From CAVSNH01 sp963729275 (GTDB lineage: Bacteria; Actinomycetota; Acidimicrobiia; Acidimicrobiales; RAAP-2), in the NCBI GenBank assembly GCA_963729275.1, contig CAVSNH010000010.1, positions 1 through 64,000 on the forward strand: a stretch of DNA of 64,000 nt, given 5' to 3'. Shown piece after piece: positions 7,940 through 16,820 of this stretch (position 1 is its first letter; every line of letters starts with the position of its first letter). The notes under the pieces were generated by a model, which had not been told where the DNA came from, did no database searches, and was given only the letters and a program-made list of their open reading frames with translations. The translations under genes and the position numbers were made by a program.

Positions 7940-9931
7940 ATGAGGAACGGACAAGGCCAAACGACAGTACTCGCCGTCAAACACAGGGGTTGCACCTGGC
8001 GGGCCGGTGCCCTTGCAGGAGGCGGCTACCTGGTCCTCGCCCTTCTCGTCTGGTGGCACGTCTGGACCAGTCATCCGACCTCCGTCACCGTCTGTGGATG
8101 CGGTGACCCCTCCCTGCTCACCTGGTTCCTGGCATGGCCTGCCTTTGCCATTCAGCACGGATTGAACCCGCTCTACTCGACCGCCCTGTTCCATCCGGGG
8201 GGCGTCAATCTCCTGGACAACACCAGTGAGGTTGCGTTCGGCGTTGTCTTGGCCCCTGTCACCTGGGTGTTTGGACCAATCGTCACCCTGAATGTTGCCC
8301 TCACGCTTAGCCCGACCCTGTCGGCGATGGCCATGTTCGTGCTGCTGCGCCGTTGGGTGGCGTGGGAGCCCGCTGCTTTCGTCGGTGGGTTGTTCTATGG
8401 GTTCTCACCGTTCGTCATCGCGAACATCGGCCCGGCGCACTTGATGACCGGATTTCTCGCCATCCCTCCGCTCATCCTTCTTTGCCTGGACGAACTTCTT
8501 GTCCGACAAAAGGCCAGGCCCGTCTTCAAGGGCATCCTCCTCGGTGTCCTTCTTGTGGTCCAGTTTTTCATCGGAACGGAGTTGCTCCTCATCATGGTGC
8601 TCTTCGCCGCGGTTGGCGTTGGACTCGTCGTCGCCTACGGAATAGCGCGACGTCCGACGCAGTTTCGGGCTCGCCTTCGTCATGCGGTGATCGGCTTGGG
8701 AACGGCTGCAGCAACCTGCGTGACACTTCTTGCATACCCGCTACTGTTCGCCCTGGACGGTCCAGCTCATATCGCTGGTTCCATCTGGGGCGGGTTCAGC
8801 GTGAGCATCTACCACGCCTACTTTCAGAGCTTGTTTGTATCCGGCGCGCCCGAAACGGCACACAACGCCTCGGCCGATTTGTTTGGTGGTTACTCGCTGT
8901 ACCACGCTATCGGCGGCTACCAAGGTTCTATTCTTTCGGACCAGTTCTTCGGTTACGGCATAACGCTCGTTCTGGTCGTTGGCCTTGTGCTCTGGCACCG
9001 AGACAGGAGACTTTGGCTATTCGCTACCCTGACGGTCGTTTCCGTCGCTCTCTCGCTTGGGCTCTCGAAGGGCACCTGGACACCGTGGCGTGTGTTCGCA
9101 ACTCTCCCCCTTTTCGAGAATGTCATCCCAGGGCGCATCCTCGCTGTCGCCTACCTCTCCGTTGCGATCATGTTGGCCCTCATCGTCGATCGTGCGCGAA
9201 CTGCGGTCATTGAACGTCGCCGGCACGCCTTGGCGGCCACGGAAGGCAACCCCTTCATTCGAGTGCTGGCGAAGACGCCGTCGTGGATTGGGGCCGGGGT
9301 TGCGCTCCTCCTGGCGGCCATCGCGATCGCTGCATCGGCGCGTTACTTAGCAGAAGGACTTCCGCTGACAACGGAGCCGGTAGACGTGCCGACCTGGTTC
9401 AGCACGGTCGGGCTTCATCAGGCTCCTCATCAGGTGCTTCTCGTGCTTCCGGCTCCCTTCGCTCTGGATACGGCGATGACATGGCAAGCAGTCGACGGCA
9501 TGTCCTACTCGATGGTGGGCGGCGCTGGCCCAGGGGGACTGCTCTCGCGGGCAGGAAGAGAGCAGCGAGGTCAAGCGGTAATCAGCGAGGTGTCACACAC
9601 CACGAACCCGTATCTCACGATCTCGGCCCAGAATGTCGAGTCAGCCCGACGGGCCTTGTCTGAGTGGGGTGTAACCAAAGTCGTTCTTCCCGATCAACCG
9701 AACCTCCCGAAGTACGAGAAAGTCCAGTCCCCACCATTGGCTGCGGCCATCATCACCGAGGCCACGGGCGAACTGCCGAGGCATGAAGCGGATGCCTGGG
9801 TCTGGAACACAACAGAAATGCCGGCTGCTCGACCGCGGCCTTGGATGACCACGCTGGCGTGTATCAGCTCGTCAGCTCATCAGCCGAGTCCCACTGTGAC
9901 CGGAACGACTCGCTGCGTCTTCGTTATCTGA
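7940..9931 (+). CDS. Large polytopic membrane protein, GT-C-like, 663 aa
   Basis: A multi-pass membrane protein with about twelve hydrophobic helices. The first is at residues 24-41 (ALAGGGYLVLALLVWWHVW), followed by the loop HPTSVTVCGCGDPSLLTW with an acidic residue. Further helices run to about residue 465. A soluble C-terminal domain of about 200 residues follows. This layout, with an acidic first extracytoplasmic loop, fits GT-C-type transferases that use lipid-linked sugars. No precise family or donor can be named. The start ATG has only a weak ribosome binding site. The stretch upstream (7566-7939) holds no gene I can support. Confidence 0.7.
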   Translation: MRNGQGQTTVLAVKHRGCTWRAGALAGGGYLVLALLVWWHVWTSHPTSVTVCGCGDPSLLTWFLAWPAFAIQHGLNPLYSTALFHPGGVNLLDNTSEVAFGVVLAPVTWVFGPIVTLNVALTLSPTLSAMAMFVLLRRWVAWEPAAFVGGLFYGFSPFVIANIGPAHLMTGFLAIPPLILLCLDELLVRQKARPVFKGILLGVLLVVQFFIGTELLLIMVLFAAVGVGLVVAYGIARRPTQFRARLRHAVIGLGTAAATCVTLLAYPLLFALDGPAHIAGSIWGGFSVSIYHAYFQSLFVSGAPETAHNASADLFGGYSLYHAIGGYQGSILSDQFFGYGITLVLVVGLVLWHRDRRLWLFATLTVVSVALSLGLSKGTWTPWRVFATLPLFENVIPGRILAVAYLSVAIMLALIVDRARTAVIERRRHALAATEGNPFIRVLAKTPSWIGAGVALLLAAIAIAASARYLAEGLPLTTEPVDVPTWFSTVGLHQAPHQVLLVLPAPFALDTAMTWQAVDGMSYSMVGGAGPGGLLSRAGREQRGQAVISEVSHTTNPYLTISAQNVESARRALSEWGVTKVVLPDQPNLPKYEKVQSPPLAAAIITEATGELPRHEADAWVWNTTEMPAARPRPWMTTLACISSSAHQPSPTVTGTTRCVFVI

Positions 9932-10039
9932 GTGGTCCGCCGCCTGACTACCTAGAGTTTCCTGGTGTAATCCACACGCCTGGAAGTGCCGGACTGTGTC
10001 ACTCTCCCGGTGGTAGGGGTCAGTCGACGGATGCGCCGA

Positions 10040-10447
10040 CTACGAGGTTGAGCGGAAGTTCAATGACAATGGGGTGGTCGTCGGTGTGTACCGCCAGATC
10101 GGAACTCTTTGGCCGTCTATCTGCACACTCACCTTGACCTGAACCGATCTGAGGGTCACAGATACCTTCCCGTTTTTCGCTGAAAAAGTGCGTGTCTGAC
10201 CAGCGGGCAGTTCATCAGCGAAGAGAACCGCATCGGTTCCATGGGTGGCCTGAACCCAGCAGGGGCCGCTGGTGGTCACGATCACCTGGTAGTTCGATGT
10301 GGGAAGTCCGATGGTCCCAACCGACGAACTGAACGAGGTCAGAACCGTCTGGGGAGGTCGGATGCTCGTCGTAGCTGGTCCTGAACAAGCTGCAGCCAGA
10401 AGCCCCAGAAAAACCAGCCCGAACACAGGAAGGGCCTTGTGCCTCAT
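10040..10447 (-). CDS. Lipoprotein with RodZ C-terminal-like (DUF4115) domain, 135 aa
   Basis: The N-terminus is a lipoprotein signal: MRHK, a hydrophobic stretch, then the lipobox LLAAAC with the lipidated Cys at residue 21. A good ribosome binding site (AAGGAGGAGG, with a second AAGGA nearer the start) precedes the ATG. Residues 50-115 look like the DUF4115 domain found at the extracellular end of RodZ: VIVTTSGPCWVQATHG, an ADELPAGQTRTF strand, then VSVTLRS and VKVSVQIDG. The cytoplasmic helix-turn-helix of RodZ is missing, so it is a stand-alone lipid-anchored version. A cell-wall-related role is inference. Confidence 0.65.
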   Translation of the reverse strand: MRHKALPVFGLVFLGLLAAACSGPATTSIRPPQTVLTSFSSSVGTIGLPTSNYQVIVTTSGPCWVQATHGTDAVLFADELPAGQTRTFSAKNGKVSVTLRSVQVKVSVQIDGQRVPIWRYTPTTTPLSLNFRSTS

Positions 10448-10739
10448 GTCCTTCTGCCTCCTCCTTCAGCAGTCTACGACTGGGAGCTTTACCAACGCTG
10501 GGGCCCGTCACATATGTGATTGAGACTTGTGGCAGACGCCACGGTTGATTTGTAGCGTTCAGAGATCCCCGATGGGGGTTTGCTCCCCTTGTGCCTGCCG
10601 GTGGTTATGACTGCCTGGTTTTCGAACGAAGAGCTCCCCACCGGGGTCTCGCCGCCGAGTGGCTCGAAAGAGGAACGTGCACCACGATCCGAATCCGGTG
10701 TGCCCTGGCGGTCTCTAACCGACGAACCAGGAGGTACTC

Positions 10740-11587
10740 ATGACGGTCATCACCTGCTGGCCCAACAGCTCGTCGATGCCGGCGTGCACGTTCTCGACGT
10801 GCCGGCGACTCTGGCGTCGAGGGTTCGGGTGCTCGGGACAGGGAAGTCTGACAAGAACGACCCCAACGACGCCCGGTCGGTGGCTATCGCCGCCCTGCGG
10901 TCACCAGGACTGCGATCGGTGCAGACGGCCGATCACGCCGAGGTGCTGCGCCTGCTGGCCAAGCGCGACCAGGACATCGGAAGCCTTCGCACCAAGCTGG
11001 TGTGCCGCCTCCATGCCGTGATCGCTTCTCTCGCTCCCGGTGGAATTGCCAAGGAACTCAACGCTTCTGACGCCGATGGCTTGCTCGAAGCCTTCGAGCC
11101 CTCGTCTCCGGTCGAGACCATTCGGCACCAGCTGGCTCTCGAGCTGCTCGAAGACGTCCGACGGCTGGATCGGCAGCTGAAGGAATCCCACAAACGCATC
11201 AAGATCGCCGTGCGAGCGTCGGGCACCTCCCTCACCGAGGTCTATGGGATCGGACCGGTCCTGGCCTGCTCGTTGATCGGGTTCACCGGTGACGTCACAC
11301 GTTTCAAGAGTCGAGACCAGTTCGCCGCCTACAACGGCACCGCCCCCATCGAGGTGTCGTCGGGTGGCCGGGTGGCTCATCGGCTGTCCCGGCGTGGCAA
11401 CCGTCAGCTCAACCATGCCGTCCACATGGTGGCCATCTGCCAGATCCGTCAGGCCCATTCAGAGGGCCGTGCCTACTTCGAAAAGAAGGTCGCCGAAGGC
11501 AAGACCAAGAAGGAAGCCATCCGCTCGCTCAAGCGGCAGATCTCGAACACCGTCTACCGACACCTCGTCCTCGACGCCGATCGATAG
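10740..11587 (+). pseudogene. IS110-family transposase, 5'-truncated
   Basis: From about residue HLLAQQLVDAG onward the frame is a clear IS110-family transposase. It has the KNDPNDARS segment of the DEDD nuclease domain, a long central coiled region, and the C-terminal domain with GIGPVLACSLIG, FAAYNGTAPIEVSSGG and RLSRRGNRQLNHA. That domain contains the conserved serine region. The normal N-terminus with the first catalytic aspartate and the family GIDxxK-type start is missing. The preceding open sequence (10580-10739) is unrelated to the family. The copy is therefore probably inactive. The bridge-RNA region of IS110 elements would lie upstream or in the non-coding 11588-11759. Confidence 0.75.
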
Positions 11588-11759
11588 GGGCCCGGGAGGA
11601 CAAGCGGGAACGACTCATAGCCAGCGTGACCGGCTCTGCACCCTGACGACCGGCTCTTCGGCGAAGTCACTCCCGGACCCACCAAACCTTAGGCAGTCAC
11701 GCCCGCTGATGGCGTTGTGACTCGTCGCGTCCTAAAACGCCAGAAAATGGCCTCTTGAC

Positions 11760-12044
11760 TCAAAGAGGATTCGGTAGGGGCAGTGCAAATGGCTCGCTAA
11801 CTGGAGCGAGCCGGCCCCGCTGCTCATCGAGAGCCACTCGTCGCCCACCGTGGAGATCAATCTCGAAGTCGTGAGTACCTGGTCGTCCCCCAGGCACATC
11901 GCAGCGGCGAGGAACTTCCCCGATAACTGCCGCGATGTTCCACGCTGCCTCTAGTTCTCGGTCGACATCAACCACGGGCCAGCTCGCGTCAGCCGTGCCT
12001 TCTCGCTGGCATTCCGCTGCCACGGGAAGGACCAGGACGTGCAC
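11760..12044 (-). CDS. Hypothetical protein, 94 aa
   Basis: A GTG opens MHVLVLPVAA; the frame ends PLPNPL. The middle (WNIAAVIGEVPRRCDVPGG and THDFEIDLHGGRRVALDEQ) looks protein-like, but there is no strong ribosome binding site. Its start is only 29 bases from the 3' end of tRNA-Pro. It therefore sits at the tRNA end of the suspected island and may be a fragment created by the integration. Family not recognised. Confidence 0.35.
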   Translation of the reverse strand: MHVLVLPVAAECQREGTADASWPVVDVDRELEAAWNIAAVIGEVPRRCDVPGGRPGTHDFEIDLHGGRRVALDEQRGRLAPVSEPFALPLPNPL

Positions 12045-12070
12045 CCGCCGCTCTATTTCCTGGTCAGCGA

Positions 12071-12113
12071 GTCGGGCTGCCGGGATTTGAACCCGGGACC
12101 TCTTGACCCCCAG
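12071..12113 (-). repeat. tRNA-Pro 3' half, candidate attachment site (right end)
   Basis: This is the copy of the 42-43 base direct repeat that lies inside the intact tRNA-Pro gene. The partner is at 883-924, in the same orientation, 11.19 kb away. The 3' end of the tRNA points into the bracketed region, as expected if an element integrated here and restored the tRNA. Confidence 0.55.
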
Positions 12114-12146
12114 TCAAGCGCGCTAACCAAGCTGCGCCACAGCCCG
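12073..12146 (-). tRNA. tRNA-Pro (anticodon GGG)
   Basis: A complete 74-base cloverleaf is visible on the minus strand. The acceptor arms are cgggctg and cagcccg, the D arm follows gcgcag, and the anticodon stem ttgac closes the loop tgggggt with anticodon GGG. The T arm is ccggg-ttcaaat-cccgg. CCA is not encoded. It decodes proline CCC and CCU codons. Confidence 0.93.
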
Positions 12147-12246
12147 CTCCTGGTCAGAGGTCCGGAACCTGCTCCCGCTTCTCTTCCCAGTCGGTCATTT
12201 GCGAACGCTTAGCTAACAAGCGTTCTCAGACGGCCTCGCTGCGAGC

Positions 12247-12428
12247 CTAGGCGACCTGACGGCGCATGCTCTTCCGCTCCCGCTCCGACGTCCCGCCCCA
12301 CGCTCCGGCGAGCTCCGGGTCCTCGAGCGCGTAGACGTCGCACTCCCCCGGCAGGCTCCGCTGTCCATCCATGCCGGCCGGTTAAGGTAGGCGGCCAGGT
12401 CCGGCAGCTCAGGGGCGGTCGGGTCCAT
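12247..12428 (-). pseudogene. Decayed WhiB-family regulator
   Basis: An ATG at 12428 begins MDPTAPELPDLAAYLNRPAW followed by MDSGACRG, the typical N-terminal part of a WhiB iron-sulfur protein with its first cysteine. The reading then jumps frame to ECDVYALEDPELAG and AWGGTSERERKSMRRQVA, ending at TAG 12247-12249. That second part holds the fourth cysteine and the WhiB G-x-WGG turn and basic tail. The segment between, which should carry the central CxxC, is deleted. It therefore cannot bind the cluster. Located just beyond the tRNA-Pro gene. Confidence 0.6.
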
Positions 12429-12481
12429 GAGGCATTCGACGAGCGCCCGGTTCCTCCCCCGAATAGAGGAACCGTGACAGA

Positions 12482-12512
12482 CGAAAACTCCACCGAGGAG
12501 GCGGAGTTTTCG
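12482..12512. terminator. Bidirectional hairpin terminator
   Basis: cgaaaactcc (12482-12491) pairs with ggagttttcg (12503-12512) around an 11-base loop. The A and T tracts at the base of the stem give a T-rich descending arm on both strands. It lies 78 bases after the stop of the secreted protein gene at 12591-13061 and probably ends that transcript. Confidence 0.5.
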
Positions 12513-12590
12513 CCTTGACGGATGATCCTCGATTCCCTCTGGTTTCGGATACTCCACAGACGAAATCGTGAATCGATGGACAGGGTCAGA

Positions 12591-13061
12591 TCAGGTAGCC
12601 GTGAGCTTCGAGCCAGGGTAGGCGGTGATGGCGCCTTTCGAGGAGATGCAGACCTCGCCCGAGAACTTGCCCGGCACCTTGATGCCATCACCCTTATCGG
12701 CGGTCACCTTTCCCGTCGCCTTCTCGGCCGAGGGATTGCTCGATGCACCTTTCTTATAGCCCGGGCACTTGGTGGCCGACTCGCTCGTCAGTTTCGGCTT
12801 GGCAATGGTGGTGGTGCTACCGCTGACCCAGTCGATCGTCCCTCCAGTGGCCAGCGCCGTAGACTTGATGGGCTTTGACTTTCCACCGGTTTTGCCACCG
12901 GTACAACCGCTGATCGTGACCGTGGTCGATGCATTCCCCTTGATGTTCGTGCAGGAGATCGTGACCGCTGCTGCACTGGCCGCACCTCCACTGACCGCGA
13001 CGGCAGAAATTCCGGAAATCGGAATAGCCAGCGCGGCTGCCACAAGCAATATCCGACGCAT
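12591..13061 (-). CDS. Secreted hypothetical protein, 156 aa
   Basis: The ATG giving MRRILLVAAA follows a strong ribosome binding site (GGAGGAAAGGGGG) and opens a classic signal peptide with a likely cleavage site after GGAASAAA near residue 31. The mature domain of about 125 residues is rich in Thr, Ser, Lys and Gly. It has four cysteines (ISCTN, SGCTGG, TKCPGY, EVCISS) that could form two disulfides. It ends in a beta-rich stretch. The family is not recognised, but secreted proteins of this general pattern are common in actinobacteria. A terminator-like hairpin follows at 12482-12512. Confidence 0.7.
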   Translation of the reverse strand: MRRILLVAAALAIPISGISAVAVSGGAASAAAVTISCTNIKGNASTTVTISGCTGGKTGGKSKPIKSTALATGGTIDWVSGSTTTIAKPKLTSESATKCPGYKKGASSNPSAEKATGKVTADKGDGIKVPGKFSGEVCISSKGAITAYPGSKLTAT

Positions 13062-13614
13062 TCTTCCCCCTTTCCTCCTTCAGGACGGATTCAATAACTA
13101 CCTAGTGATCTCCGGGGGAGCGGACATCAAACCTCGATTTTCGCGTTAATCGTCGTCCGTTCACGAGACGATGCCCATGACCCTGTGGGCGTCGAAAATT
13201 GATCGGACCAGGTCATGGCACTAGTCGGCACTCAAGTGGATGGTTCCGAAGACGGTGGGAATGGTGCACTTCGTCGGCACTTCGGTTTCTCGCTAGCCAT
13301 GTCGTCAGCTCCTCACGGGCGCCTCGACCTCGGCTCGCCTCTCTGGCGTCCGCGCCCATTCGACCTCAGCTTCGCCGTGCAGCTCCCGAACGGCGTAGGC
13401 GGCATCGCCGGCCGCTGGTCGTCATCTCGCCGATGGCCAGTATGCAGAAAAGGGTCGTGCTGCCAGCGCGAGAACTGGGACCAGGTCACGCCGAGGTCGG
13501 AAGGCCTCGCACGCGAGGTGGCATCGTGACCACGTACACGATCTCGTAGACCCGGCGAAGGTCGTCAGCGAGAGGCCGGGGCACGGGTCCACCGACGTCG
13601 AGGACGTCAACCGG
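13062..13614. other. Non-coding stretch with possible decayed coding remnant
   Basis: No open frame in these 553 bases has convincing protein character or a ribosome binding site. On the minus strand, a stop-free piece at about 13305-13412 encodes GDAAYAVRELHGEAEVEWAR and ends at TGA. It looks like the tail of a lost gene but is closed by a stop just upstream. The stretch marks the border between the accessory region and the core gene block. Confidence 0.4.
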
Positions 13615-13812
13615 TCAGATGTGGTGGACAACCCAGGTGACGCCTTGGAACGCTCGGTAGCCGAGGTACACCACCGAGGCAACCAGCATGAACTTGAAGT
13701 ACCAGGGTGTCTTGCGATGGGCAGCCGGCGTCTCGCCACAGTCGGGGCACGTCCCCTCATCGGTGAGCTCCTCCGCCTCGAGGCGCTGGTCGCACTCCTC
13801 ACACCAGGGCAT
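13615..13812 (-). CDS. Zinc-ribbon membrane protein, 65 aa
   Basis: The N-terminal 27 residues form a zinc ribbon with two knuckles, CEEC and CPDC. A single membrane helix follows (FMLVASVVYLGYRAFQGVTWVV). Proteins of this layout occur next to der in several actinobacteria. Function unknown; the ribbon probably faces the cytoplasm. It starts 42 bases after the stop of der and is likely the last gene of that operon. Confidence 0.65.
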   Translation of the reverse strand: MPWCEECDQRLEAEELTDEGTCPDCGETPAAHRKTPWYFKFMLVASVVYLGYRAFQGVTWVVHHI

Positions 13813-13854
13813 CGTCGGCCGTCTCTGCGCCGCTCCTACCGCCAGGTTGTTCGG

Positions 13855-15297
13855 TCACGTTCGCGCCCCGCGCTTGCCGGTGGAAGCTGGTCGTCGGACG
13901 CCGGCGGTTTGGCTGGCCCGCACTCGCAGCTTGATAGGGGTCGGGCCCAGGTCGAAGCGCTCGCGTAGACCTCGCTCGACGTAGCGGAGATAGGTGGCCT
14001 GAAGGCGACGATTGGTGAACAGGGTGAACGTCGGCGGGTCGGTGGCGCCCTGCACCGCGTAGTTGATACGGGCCCCCACCGGCGGGTGGGCGACCTGGAT
14101 GGCTCGCACCGCCCGGTTGAGCTCACCGGTGGGGATGCGGGTGTGGTACGCCTCCTCGGCGACGACGACGGCGGGAAGGATGCGATGGACACCCGTCCCC
14201 GAGCGTGCGCTGACCTTGAGCACCGGCGCATCGCCGAGGAAGGCGAGACGGTCGCCGACGTCGGTCAGAACGGAAGGACGATCCTCGGTTGCCACCGTCT
14301 CCCACTTGTTGAGCACGACGACCGTCGGACATCCCGCCGCCCCCACCCGCTCGGCGAGGCGCTGGTCCTGGTGGGTAATGCCGGCGCTGGCGTCGATGAC
14401 CAAAAGGGCGATATCGGCCCGGTCGATGGCCTCGAGCGCCCGCAGCACCGAGAAGTACTCGGTGCCGCGCTCCGTCCGCGATTTGCGCCGCATCCCGGCG
14501 GTGTCGACGAAACACACCTGTCCATCGGCAGTCTCGACGATGGTGTCGATGCTGTCCCGGGTGGTGCCCGGTGCGTCGTGCACCACCGCTCGTTCGTCAC
14601 CCACCAGGCGGTTGAAGAGGGTGGACTTGCCCACATTGGGCCGCCCGACGATGGCCACTCGGGGAATGCCGGCCACCTTCGAGTGGTCGCCCTGCTCCCC
14701 TCCCCCGCCCTCGCCCACGTCTCCCTCCGCTGCCTCGGAAGGCGCGCCACTGTCCTCCACCGGCAGGAGTGACACCACCTCGTCGAGCAGGTCGCCGATG
14801 CCCCGGCCGTGAAGGGCGCTCACCGGCCAGGGGTCGCCGAGCCCGAGGGAGACGGCCGCCCATGCGTCGGGCTCACGGGCTGGCGAGTCCACCTTGTTGG
14901 CCACCACCCGCACCGGCTGGCCGGCCCGCTGGAGCAGGCGAGCCACGGCCAGGTCCTCGTCGACCACGCCGACGACCCCGTCGATCACCAACAGGATGAG
15001 GTCGGCCTCGGCCATGGCCCGCTCGGCCTGAGCGCTGACCTGTGCATCGAGGGCGTCATCGGACGCCGACCAGCCGCCGGTGTCGACCACGGTGAAGGAT
15101 CGACCTTGCCATTCGGCGTCGACTTCCTTGCGGTCGCGGGTCACACCGGGCTGCTCCTCTACCACGGCTACTCGACGGCCGACGATGCGATTGACGAGCG
15201 TGGACTTGCCCACGTTGGGACGGCCGACCACGGCCACGAGCGGCGCGGCCGCCGAGCGGGCCCCACCGCCAGGATGACGACTCGATGGTTCGGTCAC
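13855..15297 (-). CDS. der: Ribosome biogenesis GTPase Der, 480 aa
   Basis: Der (EngA) is a double-GTPase needed for assembly of the 50S ribosomal subunit. Two complete GTPase domains are visible. Domain 1 has GRPNVGKST near residue 25 and the DTGG switch. Domain 2 has GRPNVGKST near residue 216, DTAGM and the NKWE specificity motif. A C-terminal KH-like domain follows. An acidic Gly-rich linker (about residues 185-210) separates the GTPase domains. The GTG start overlaps the stop of the upstream DUF512 gene by 4 bases, showing translational coupling. Confidence 0.95.
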   Translation of the reverse strand: MTEPSSRHPGGGARSAAAPLVAVVGRPNVGKSTLVNRIVGRRVAVVEEQPGVTRDRKEVDAEWQGRSFTVVDTGGWSASDDALDAQVSAQAERAMAEADLILLVIDGVVGVVDEDLAVARLLQRAGQPVRVVANKVDSPAREPDAWAAVSLGLGDPWPVSALHGRGIGDLLDEVVSLLPVEDSGAPSEAAEGDVGEGGGGEQGDHSKVAGIPRVAIVGRPNVGKSTLFNRLVGDERAVVHDAPGTTRDSIDTIVETADGQVCFVDTAGMRRKSRTERGTEYFSVLRALEAIDRADIALLVIDASAGITHQDQRLAERVGAAGCPTVVVLNKWETVATEDRPSVLTDVGDRLAFLGDAPVLKVSARSGTGVHRILPAVVVAEEAYHTRIPTGELNRAVRAIQVAHPPVGARINYAVQGATDPPTFTLFTNRRLQATYLRYVERGLRERFDLGPTPIKLRVRASQTAGVRRPASTGKRGART

Positions 15298-16745
15298 GGT
15301 GCCGTCCCGAGCACGACGGGGACGGCGCCGGCCGGAGTCGGGCCAGGCGGGCTCTCGCGCCAGTCGGCCACCGACGAGTCGAGCATCCGCCGCAGCGAGG
15401 CGCCGTCGGTCGGGACCACCTCGACTGGTCGAGGGAGGTCGTCGATGGTCATGTCGTCGAGGAAGCGACCTTCCGACAGGCAGGCGTCGGGGATCAGGTA
15501 GCGGTGGCCGACGGGCTGTGCCGCCAACGCGTCGGCTAGGTCGGAACCGGTGAGGAGCCCGGCGACGCCGATGTTGCCCCCGAAGAAACGATTGACGACC
15601 GGGATGAGGCGCACGTGGCTACGCCCCAGACCTCCCAGGACGGGCTCGAGGACCCGGGCGCCGTACTCGCCGGTGAGGATGGCCACCGGGATCTCGTCGT
15701 CCGCTTGGGCGGAGGGGCCATCGGCGCGTCGGGCGCGGTAGCCGGCGGCCGGCGCCCCGTCGACGGCGGCGAAGAAGCCGGGGCGCACCCCGAAGGCGGC
15801 GGATTGGTCGCCGCCGAAGGCGGCCTCGAAGGCTCGGGCCATGCCGATCCCGTTTTCGTGTTGGGGATAGCCCTCGTAGGTCTCGGCCGGAGGGAACGGC
15901 CGGTTGGCCATCAGGTAGTACTCGTCGGCACAGAAGACGACCCGGCGTCCGACCGCCCGTAGGAACGTCTCTTGCCAATGGCCGACAACGTCACAGACGG
16001 CCGCCGCCTCGGCCTCGGTGTGGGGTCGCATGCTCTCCTCGCCAGTGAAGCGGCTCACACCGAGCGGCACGCAGGCCACGCTGGCCAGCTCCGGGTAACG
16101 GTCGAGGATCCCCACCATGGTGTCCTCGAGGACGTCGCCGTCGTTGACGCCCGGACACACCACGATCTGCCCGTGCACCTCGATGCCGCCGTCGAGCAGG
16201 GCTCGAAGCCAACGCAGGCTGGTGGCGCCACGGCGGTTGCGCAGCAGGCCGGCGCGGATGTCGGGATCGGTGGCATGGATGGAGACGAACAGCGGGCTCA
16301 GCCGCTCGGTGAGGACCCTCTCGAGGTCCATCTCGGTGAAGCGGGTCAAGGTGGTGAAGTTCCCGTAGAGGAAGGACAGGCGGAAGTCGTCGTCCTTGAG
16401 CGAGAGGCTTCGGCGCATGCCCGGCGGAAGCTGGTGGATGAAACAGAAGGCGCAATGGTTGTCGCAGGTCCGCACCCGGTCGAAGACGGCCGAGGACACC
16501 TCGACCCCGAGCGGCTCTCCTGCCTGCTTGTGAACCGGGACGGCGAAGGTCCCGACCCTCGGCCGCCGAACGACCAGCTCGAGCGCGTCGTCGTCGGTGG
16601 CCAGGTGGTACTCGATGACATCGCGCGGTACCCGCCCATTGATGGACAGGATCTCGTCTCCGGCCAGGAGCCCGGCGCGATCGGCCGGCGAAGCAGCAGC
16701 GACGACCACCACCTGGGGAGCCGCCGTCGACGTCGGCGCCGGCAT
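15294..16745 (-). CDS. DUF512 protein with PDZ and radical-SAM-like domains, 483 aa
   Basis: An N-terminal PDZ-like domain (about residues 10-75, ADRAGLLAGDEILSINGR) precedes a cysteine motif CDNHCAFC. That CxxxCxxC pattern belongs to radical SAM iron-sulfur enzymes; it is followed by FIHQLPPGMRRSL and a barrel-like region. The C-terminal half is the DUF512 domain, including TGEYGARVLEPVL and VNRFFGGNIGVAGLLTG. This family is widespread in Gram-positive bacteria and is commonly found near der. Its reaction is not established. Translation is coupled to der through a GTGA overlap. Confidence 0.85.
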   Translation of the reverse strand: MPAPTSTAAPQVVVVAAASPADRAGLLAGDEILSINGRVPRDVIEYHLATDDDALELVVRRPRVGTFAVPVHKQAGEPLGVEVSSAVFDRVRTCDNHCAFCFIHQLPPGMRRSLSLKDDDFRLSFLYGNFTTLTRFTEMDLERVLTERLSPLFVSIHATDPDIRAGLLRNRRGATSLRWLRALLDGGIEVHGQIVVCPGVNDGDVLEDTMVGILDRYPELASVACVPLGVSRFTGEESMRPHTEAEAAAVCDVVGHWQETFLRAVGRRVVFCADEYYLMANRPFPPAETYEGYPQHENGIGMARAFEAAFGGDQSAAFGVRPGFFAAVDGAPAAGYRARRADGPSAQADDEIPVAILTGEYGARVLEPVLGGLGRSHVRLIPVVNRFFGGNIGVAGLLTGSDLADALAAQPVGHRYLIPDACLSEGRFLDDMTIDDLPRPVEVVPTDGASLRRMLDSSVADWRESPPGPTPAGAVPVVLGTAP

Positions 16746-16820
16746 TCCCCCAGGTTATCGCCCGCCTTCGGCGTCCCCGGCGTCGGGTAACGGTCGCAGG
16801 GGCGCCGGTAGCCTGGTGGT

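Noticed and set aside
13422..13802. Minus-strand open frame of 126 codons
   Set aside because: Arg/Ser-rich shadow overlapping the zinc-ribbon gene, with no ribosome binding site.
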